Of a stretch of 11,983 nucleotides of DNA, positions 8,269 through 11,983 are shown piece by piece. The translations under genes were made by a program, and so were the position numbers. The DNA comes from Deltaproteobacteria bacterium (GTDB lineage: Bacteria > UBA10199 > DSSB01). How positions within the stretch are numbered: position 1 is the stretch's first letter; every line of letters begins with the position of its first letter. A model generated the notes under the pieces. It was not told the origin of the DNA and made no database searches. It saw only the letters and a list, made by a program, of their open reading frames with translations. Location of the stretch: contig JAIOPF010000262.1 of assembly GCA_021414045.1 (NCBI GenBank), forward strand, positions 1 through 11,983, written 5' to 3'.

Positions 8269-9249
8269 AAAATCCTCTAAACCGTAGTCGCGAAGGATGG
8301 GGCGCAGACGGGACATCTCCTCCGGAAACGACTCGGAATACTCTCGCAAGAACTCGCGGAAGTCTCCCTGCAATCCCGATCCGCTCATGCATCGAAACAC
8401 CTTCCGCAAGCGCGACTCCGCCGCCGAATCCCAAATCACCCGGGTTTGCCCCTCTCCCGCGGACACCTCGCTTTTGAGGTAATCGGTCAGCGCCGCCGCA
8501 ATCACGAACTCGTTCGAGAACCGCGCCTCGGAACTCAAATGGAACCACTGCTCGGGCAGGTAGGTCGCCGAATATATCCCTCGAGAAGAGTGATAGTCGA
8601 GGTTGGCGATGGCTCCGGCGAAACCCTCCGACCAAGCCGCGCCGGGATTCGTCCGCGCAAGATCGTAGCTCTCCGCTTCGCCGTCGTGCCCTGGATGTCC
8701 CCGATAATCCGGCATTCCCTTGCCGTAGAGATAGAACATCAAACTGTGTCCCAGCTCGTGATAAAGCGTTGCCGTATCCATGATCCCGTTTTCGACGCCC
8801 TTGCCGGACCTCGCGGACAGCGTATCCAAAAGGTGGATGCCGCTCCGGTGTTTTCCCTGGCGAAAGAATCCCGCGGACCCGCGTCCAATCTCGGTCTCGA
8901 GCACCAAGGTAATGGGGCTCCCGCCCAACAGTTCCTTCAAACTATTCGCGAGAAAGCACAACCCGGGGGGAGGGTGGCGGAGGGTCGGTAAATAAAAATC
9001 GGCGAGCCGGTAAGTTGCCTGAAATCGCGTCAATTGCGCGCCGCGGCGAATCCGGCGTTGGACGCCACGGTGACGGATACGCAATTCAAAATCCTCCACC
9101 TGCGAAAGAGGTAGGTAGGCATCCCCGCATCGTCGGCGTTGGGTGGCGGGCAATGAGCCGAAATCCTCCCGGCCAATCCCCTGAAACCAAGGCCGGCACA
9201 TCTCCTGTAAATCCGGCTCAAGGCGGTGGTGGGTTTTCCGACGAATCAT
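8245..9249 (-). CDS. Putative zinc metalloprotease (HExxH...E), family unknown
   Basis: The 334-residue product carries Y-H164-E165-L-G-H168-S-L-M-F and, 40 residues on, A-W-S-E208-G-F-A-G-A. This arrangement fits gluzincin peptidases, where the two His and the later Glu bind zinc and E165 acts as the base. A Gly/His/Asp-rich loop (about 181-196) lies between them. The N-terminal 100 residues are Arg-rich (57-75) with four scattered Cys in the whole protein, and no signal peptide or membrane helix is evident, so it appears cytosolic unless the start is wrong. I do not recognise a named family. A stop codon lies four codons upstream of the ATG in frame. AGGAG stands only 1 nt before that ATG, so the spacing is abnormal and the true start is uncertain. 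It is convergent with mgtE (24-bp overlap) and divergent from the MBL gene. Confidence 0.78.
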   Translation of the reverse strand: MIRRKTHHRLEPDLQEMCRPWFQGIGREDFGSLPATQRRRCGDAYLPLSQVEDFELRIRHRGVQRRIRRGAQLTRFQATYRLADFYLPTLRHPPPGLCFLANSLKELLGGSPITLVLETEIGRGSAGFFRQGKHRSGIHLLDTLSARSGKGVENGIMDTATLYHELGHSLMFYLYGKGMPDYRGHPGHDGEAESYDLARTNPGAAWSEGFAGAIANLDYHSSRGIYSATYLPEQWFHLSSEARFSNEFVIAAALTDYLKSEVSAGEGQTRVIWDSAAESRLRKVFRCMSGSGLQGDFREFLREYSESFPEEMSRLRPILRDYGLEDFSSQKADE

Positions 9250-9250
9250 G

Positions 9251-9255
9251 CTCCT
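9251..9255 (-). promoter_or_regulatory. Shine-Dalgarno-like AGGAG at the metalloprotease start
   Basis: On the - strand, AGGAG is separated from the ATG (9249-9247) by a single base, well below the usual 5-9. It is either a poor ribosome site or a chance match. The next Met codon (residue 17) also has AGGAG directly against it. Confidence 0.35.
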
Positions 9256-9281
9256 AGATCATTGCAGATCCCTTGCCATGC

Positions 9282-9324
9282 CGCCCCAAGACTCCCAACC
9301 CCAGAAAACGCCTACTTGGGGGCG
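9282..9324. repeat. Inverted repeat in the divergent intergenic region
   Basis: CCCCAAG (9284-9290) is complementary to CTTGGGG (9315-9321), and two more pairs follow after a bulged G (9282-9283 with 9323-9324). The 24-nt loop is long. It has no T tail on either strand, so it is not a terminator. It could be an operator or a leader hairpin for the metalloprotease transcript, or chance. Confidence 0.35.
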
Positions 9325-9392
9325 ACAACCTCGAGACTAGGGGGACGCCATTCCCCAATAAGGAAATTATCGGAAATAGCCTCAGGAGCGGA

Positions 9393-9421
9393 TTGCGAAA
9401 TCCCCCACCCTACCCCATAAT
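9393..9421 (+). promoter_or_regulatory. Sigma-70-type promoter of the MBL-rnz unit
   Basis: TTGCGA (9393-9398) and CATAAT (9416-9421) are separated by exactly 17 nt and match consensus at 4/6 and 5/6. Transcription would start around 9427-9430, at or just before the ATG at 9430, giving a leaderless mRNA. No ribosome site is present, which agrees with this. Confidence 0.6.
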
Positions 9422-9429
9422 GCTTCGAT

Positions 9430-10035
9430 ATGAAGAAAATCCGCGAAGACCTCTACACCTGGAGCCAATTCAACGAAGAGAAGCAGCTCGACTTCAACGG
9501 CCTGTATTTGAAGAGCGAGCACAAGACGATTTTCATCGACCCACCCCCGATGAGCGAGGCCGATCTGCAAGAGGTCGAGTTTCTTGGGAAGCCCCATCGA
9601 ATCTACCTCACCAATAAGCACCATACCCGCGCCTCCGCGACTTACCGCGAGCGCTGGGGCTCTCATATTTTTATCCACGACGACGACGCTCCTTTGATGG
9701 AGATCCCCGTCGACGGCACCTTCAGCGACGGCGAGTTGGTCGACGGCGAATTCGAGGCCATCCGGATTCCCGACGCGAAGACGCCCGGTGAATGCGCCTT
9801 CTATTGGAAGAAAAACGGCGTCCTTATCGTCGGCGACGCCATGATCGGAAAGCCCGAGGGATCGCTCAGCATGCTGCCCGACGAAAAATTCAAAGATCCG
9901 CAAAGGGCCCGTCAGGGACTTTCGGTGTTGCGCGGCCTGGATTTCGAAAAGCTGCTCGTCGGCGACGGATTCTCGATCTTCAGCAATGCCAAGCTGGCCT
10001 TGACCGAATTCCTCAATCGAGTTCAGGGGCTCTGA
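9430..10035 (+). CDS. Degenerate metallo-beta-lactamase-fold protein
   Basis: The 201-residue protein follows the metallo-beta-lactamase layout: a beta-rich start with N-G-L-Y-L and I-D37-P-P, then Y-L-T-N62-K-H64-H65-T66-R67 where the active HxHxDH motif should be, then W-G-S-H-I-F-I-H-D-D for the next strand, P-G-E121-C where PGH is usual, and V-G-D136-A for the bridging Asp. The last usual His is replaced in L-V-G-D179-G. Most metal ligands are therefore lost, while one His and D136 remain. Similar TN..H-type proteins occur among COG0491-like families without known activity, so it may be a binding, regulatory or altered-chemistry protein. It overlaps rnz by one base (TGATG), so the two are translationally coupled, and a link to RNase Z is plausible. 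The start agrees with the leaderless promoter. Confidence 0.78.
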   Translation: MKKIREDLYTWSQFNEEKQLDFNGLYLKSEHKTIFIDPPPMSEADLQEVEFLGKPHRIYLTNKHHTRASATYRERWGSHIFIHDDDAPLMEIPVDGTFSDGELVDGEFEAIRIPDAKTPGECAFYWKKNGVLIVGDAMIGKPEGSLSMLPDEKFKDPQRARQGLSVLRGLDFEKLLVGDGFSIFSNAKLALTEFLNRVQGL

Positions 10036-10937
10036 TGCGGCTTTTCACTCTCGGCACCGGGGCCGGCCGTCCCACTCTGCATCGCCATACTTCCGCGACC
10101 GCCCTCGAGTATGAAGGGGAAGTCTTTCTCTTCGACTGCGGAGAATCCGTGCAATTGCAATTGGTCCGTTCTCCGCTCAAGTGGGGCAAGATGCGCGCCA
10201 TCTTCGTGGGACACCTGCACGGCGACCATCTCTTTGGCCTGCCAGGCCTGCTCGGCACCTTGAGCCTGGTCGACCGCAAGGAACCGCTTCAAGTTTTCGG
10301 GCCCGTCGGCCTCAAAGAATACCTCCGAGTCCACCTTGAGATCAAAAGCCTCTGGATCAATTATCCCCTGGAGGTGATCGAAATCGAAAAGCCAGGATTG
10401 ATTCTCGAAACCGAACGCTATCAAGTCTTCACTGGGCCGCTGGGCCATATCATCCCCTGTTGGGGCTATGCTTTTCGTGAAAAACCCCGTCCAGGAGTCT
10501 TCAATGATTCGAAGGCTCGCGCTTTGGGAATCCCGGAAGGCCCCGAACGCATGGAGCTAGTCCAAGGACGATCCGTGACCTTGCCCGACGGTCGTCTCAT
10601 CCAGGCCAGCGAGGTCGTGGGCCCTTCGCGTCCGGGACGAAGTTTCGCCTATTGCCTGGATACCCGACCCTGCGAGGAGGTCGTCGCCTTGGCGAGAGGC
10701 GTCGATTTGATGGTCCATGAGGCCACATTTGGAAGAGAGCTTCAGGCCGATGCCCAGCAGTGGGGACATTCCACCGCCGCCGATGCGGCTCGCATGGCTC
10801 GCGAATCCGGCGTCAAACGCCTCGTCTTGACCCACATCAGTCAGCGCTATTCCGATCCTCAGGTCTTGTTGCACGAGGCCAAGGAAGTTTTTCCCGAAGT
10901 GGAACTCGCCGAGGACTTACAGGTTTTCCCGGTCTAA
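10035..10937 (+). CDS. rnz: Ribonuclease Z (tRNA 3' endonuclease)
   Basis: RNase Z cuts the 3' trailer from tRNA precursors, in the cytosol, with two zinc ions. From the ATG at 10035 the product has 300 residues, the normal short (bacterial) length. All ligands are visible: H60-L-H62-G-D64-H65, H138 in G-H-I-I-P-C-W-G-Y, D209 in C-L-D-T-R-P, and H267 in L-T-H-I-S-Q-R-Y. The exosite-arm region is present: E-K-P-R-P-G-V-F-N, the A-L-G-I-P-E-G-P stretch, and G-P-S-R-P-G-R. H-E-A-T-F is conserved. The same frame is open upstream to an ATG at 9792, but that region lies inside the preceding gene and M-R-L-F-T-L-G-T-G is the typical family start, so 10035 is chosen. Translation is coupled to the MBL gene by a TGATG overlap. 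No GC-rich terminator hairpin follows. Confidence 0.95.
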   Translation: MRLFTLGTGAGRPTLHRHTSATALEYEGEVFLFDCGESVQLQLVRSPLKWGKMRAIFVGHLHGDHLFGLPGLLGTLSLVDRKEPLQVFGPVGLKEYLRVHLEIKSLWINYPLEVIEIEKPGLILETERYQVFTGPLGHIIPCWGYAFREKPRPGVFNDSKARALGIPEGPERMELVQGRSVTLPDGRLIQASEVVGPSRPGRSFAYCLDTRPCEEVVALARGVDLMVHEATFGRELQADAQQWGHSTAADAARMARESGVKRLVLTHISQRYSDPQVLLHEAKEVFPEVELAEDLQVFPV

Positions 10938-10984
10938 TCCTCATCTCTCATTTTTCAATTTTTAAAATTTAGTACATTTTTTTG

Positions 10985-11014
10985 TTCTCAATCACCGATT
11001 CTTCGACTTAGAAT
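10985..11014 (+). promoter_or_regulatory. Candidate promoter of the terpene synthase gene
   Basis: TTCTCA (10985-10990) and TAGAAT (11009-11014) with an 18-nt spacer match consensus at 4/6 and 5/6. A start near 11021 would leave a leader of about 59 nt containing a good ribosome site. The -10 box is one arm of a palindrome. Confidence 0.4.
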
Positions 11015-11022
11015 GGATTCTA
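11009..11022. repeat. Palindrome overlapping the candidate -10 box
   Basis: TAGAATGGATTCTA is a perfect 6-bp inverted repeat with a 2-bp centre. Its left arm coincides with the -10 box, a typical place for a repressor operator. It is short enough to arise by chance. Confidence 0.35.
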
Positions 11023-11066
11023 GGCATTGAAGTTGTTCTGGGTAAGGCTGGAGAGAGAGCACCTTT

Positions 11067-11073
11067 GGGAGGG
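11067..11073 (+). promoter_or_regulatory. Shine-Dalgarno site of the terpene synthase gene
   Basis: GGGAGGG ends 6 nt before the ATG at 11080. It is the strongest ribosome site in the window and fixes the start, despite the gene having a longer N-terminus than most bacterial terpene synthases. Confidence 0.8.
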
Positions 11074-11079
11074 TACATC

Positions 11080-11983
11080 ATGAGTCGTTCCGCCAGCTTA
11101 GGGCAGCTTGTCCAAAGTCCGATCGCGCCTGCTTATCTACTAAAATCTAAACAAAAAAAAGTACCTAAAACTACCGAGGTCCGGTTGGTCTATCCCGCAT
11201 CCTGGGTCGTTCCCTTAAGTCCACTCGCCCACGAAATGTCGCGGCGGGCCGAATTATGGTTAAGGGAGCGGGGAGTGATCCACGATGAAGCCGGCGCGGA
11301 AAAATTCCGCAAATTAGCCGTCGCGGAATATGCCAATTGGCCCTTCCCCCAAGCCGAGGCGGCAAGAGCCGAGGTCATCACCAAGTTTCTCGCCTTGTGG
11401 ATCTTTTACGACGACGTGATCGAAGAAAAAGACGATGGGCAGAGGGCCAAAATTTTCCACGCCATCGCCGGAAGGCCGGAAACCTGCCCGGAGGGAAACG
11501 CCCATCTTCGCTGTTGGTGGGAATTAGGGCGAACTTATGCCCAAGTCATGAGCCCCGAATGGCTGGAACGCCATGCCCGGCGTTTCGCGGATTGGGTCAC
11601 TTCCGTGCGCGACGAATGCCTAGGGGCGAAGCAATTTCGGGATTCGGGCTTATTTCCCAGCGCCGCCAAGCATTTAGAACGCCGTAGCCTCAACATCGGC
11701 ATGATTCCGAATATCGACTTTCTCGAATACCAAATGGCCTGGGAATTACCGCCCGAGATCCTGGAAGACCCGGACATGAAGTCCCTGTCCATGCTCTCTT
11801 CCGAGGTGGTGGCCATCATCAACGATATTTTCGGCTATACCAAAGACCGGAACCTCCGATGGTGCAACCTCGTCCCCTGCCTCGCTCAGGAATTTCAGAT
11901 CTCGGTTGAAGAAGCCTTCCGCTGGGTCGCCGACATGCACAATGCCCGGGTGCGAGCGATTGGACAAATCGAAACGAGATTGA
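11080..11983 (+). CDS. Class I terpene synthase (terpene cyclase), 3' end missing
   Basis: The frame is open from 11080 to the window end (301 codons, no stop; the closing TGA is out of frame). Class I terpene synthases ionise a prenyl diphosphate with three Mg2+ and cyclise it. Seen here: W-I-F-Y-D111-D112-V-I-E115-E116, the Asp-rich metal motif; L-E-R201-R202-S-L-N-I-G207-M, containing the diphosphate-sensing Arg; and I-N248-D249-I-F-G252-Y-T-K255-D256-R, the second metal motif. R202 is exactly 46 residues before N248, the spacing known for this family. The C-terminal stretch E-E-A-F-R-W-V-A-D-M-H-N-A-R-V-R is also typical; the final Arg-Tyr pair is beyond the edge. Oddities: the NSE motif has Gly for Ser and Asp for Glu, there is a Lys-rich N-terminal extension of about 30 residues, and an A8 run (11153-11160) lies at codons 25-27. 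The product could be a sesqui-, mono- or diterpene and cannot be told. Confidence 0.88.
   Translation, partial: MSRSASLGQLVQSPIAPAYLLKSKQKKVPKTTEVRLVYPASWVVPLSPLAHEMSRRAELWLRERGVIHDEAGAEKFRKLAVAEYANWPFPQAEAARAEVITKFLALWIFYDDVIEEKDDGQRAKIFHAIAGRPETCPEGNAHLRCWWELGRTYAQVMSPEWLERHARRFADWVTSVRDECLGAKQFRDSGLFPSAAKHLERRSLNIGMIPNIDFLEYQMAWELPPEILEDPDMKSLSMLSSEVVAIINDIFGYTKDRNLRWCNLVPCLAQEFQISVEEAFRWVADMHNARVRAIGQIETRL

Larger units (their letters stand above)
10938..11079 (+). other. AT-rich intergenic control region before the terpene synthase
   Basis: This is the longest + strand gap between co-directional genes in the window, and its first 50 bp are almost all A and T (runs of T at 10954-10958, 10963-10967 and 10977-10983), unlike the GC-rich surroundings. 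No GC-rich terminator is present for rnz. It holds the candidate promoter, palindrome and ribosome site listed separately. The T/A runs upstream of the promoter could act as an UP element or bind a nucleoid protein. Confidence 0.6.

Noticed and set aside
8446..8991. A 181-codon + strand frame within the metalloprotease gene
   Set aside because: The - strand product has a coherent zinc site (HELGH and WSEGFA), and the + frame has no recognisable feature.
9792..10034. N-terminal extension of ribonuclease Z by 81 codons
   Set aside because: The extension is an out-of-frame reading of the MBL gene, and RNase Z proteins begin at the MRLFTLGTG strand encoded from 10035.
11981..11983. TGA at the very end of the window as the stop of the terpene synthase
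   Set aside because: The gene frame reads TTG at 11980-11982, so this TGA is out of frame and the gene continues beyond the window.

Overview
This is a GC-rich bacterial chromosomal window, densely coding, with eleven credible genes and the tail of a twelfth. All lie on the + strand except one - strand metalloprotease gene. The order prmC - (methyltransferase) - murA - hisD resembles the prmC-murA-hisG-hisD neighbourhood I associate with deltaproteobacterial-type lineages (Desulfobacterota, Bdellovibrionota, Myxococcota and relatives). That placement is an inference from gene order and protein flavour, and I cannot name a species. No tRNA, rRNA, CRISPR array or insertion sequence is visible.

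Layout. (1) 1-703: the tail of an upstream reading frame overlaps by 4 bp a small nucleotidyltransferase-fold protein of the AbiEii/DUF6036 kind, possibly half of a toxin-antitoxin-like pair. (2) 720-2345: an exported von Willebrand factor A protein with an intact MIDAS, closed by a strong hairpin terminator at 2365-2403. (3) 2407-4119: prmC (release-factor methyltransferase) and an unassigned SAM methyltransferase. (4) 4184-6861: murA (peptidoglycan precursor synthesis) and hisD (last steps of histidine synthesis). Between them is a 113-bp spacer carrying a degraded copy of the murA 3' end, in the slot where hisG often sits. (5) 6898-8268: mgtE magnesium channel, overlapping tail-to-tail by 24 bp with (6) a - strand HExxH...E zinc metalloprotease-like gene (8245-9249). 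(7) 9430-10937: a two-gene, 1-bp-overlapping unit made of a metallo-beta-lactamase-fold protein that has lost most metal ligands, followed by a fully equipped ribonuclease Z. Its promoter sits so close to the first ATG that the mRNA would be leaderless. (8) 10938-11079: AT-rich control region with a candidate promoter whose -10 box lies in a small palindrome. (9) 11080-end: a class I terpene synthase, cut by the window edge.

Most of the content is housekeeping: translation termination, cell wall, histidine, Mg2+ uptake and tRNA 3' processing. The accessory and least explained parts are the terpene synthase, the degenerate MBL/RNase Z pair, the cytosolic-looking metalloprotease, the nucleotidyltransferase at the left edge and the murA-tail relic. 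I do not see a convincing new multi-gene system. The terpene synthase, with its likely unseen downstream neighbours, is the best lead.
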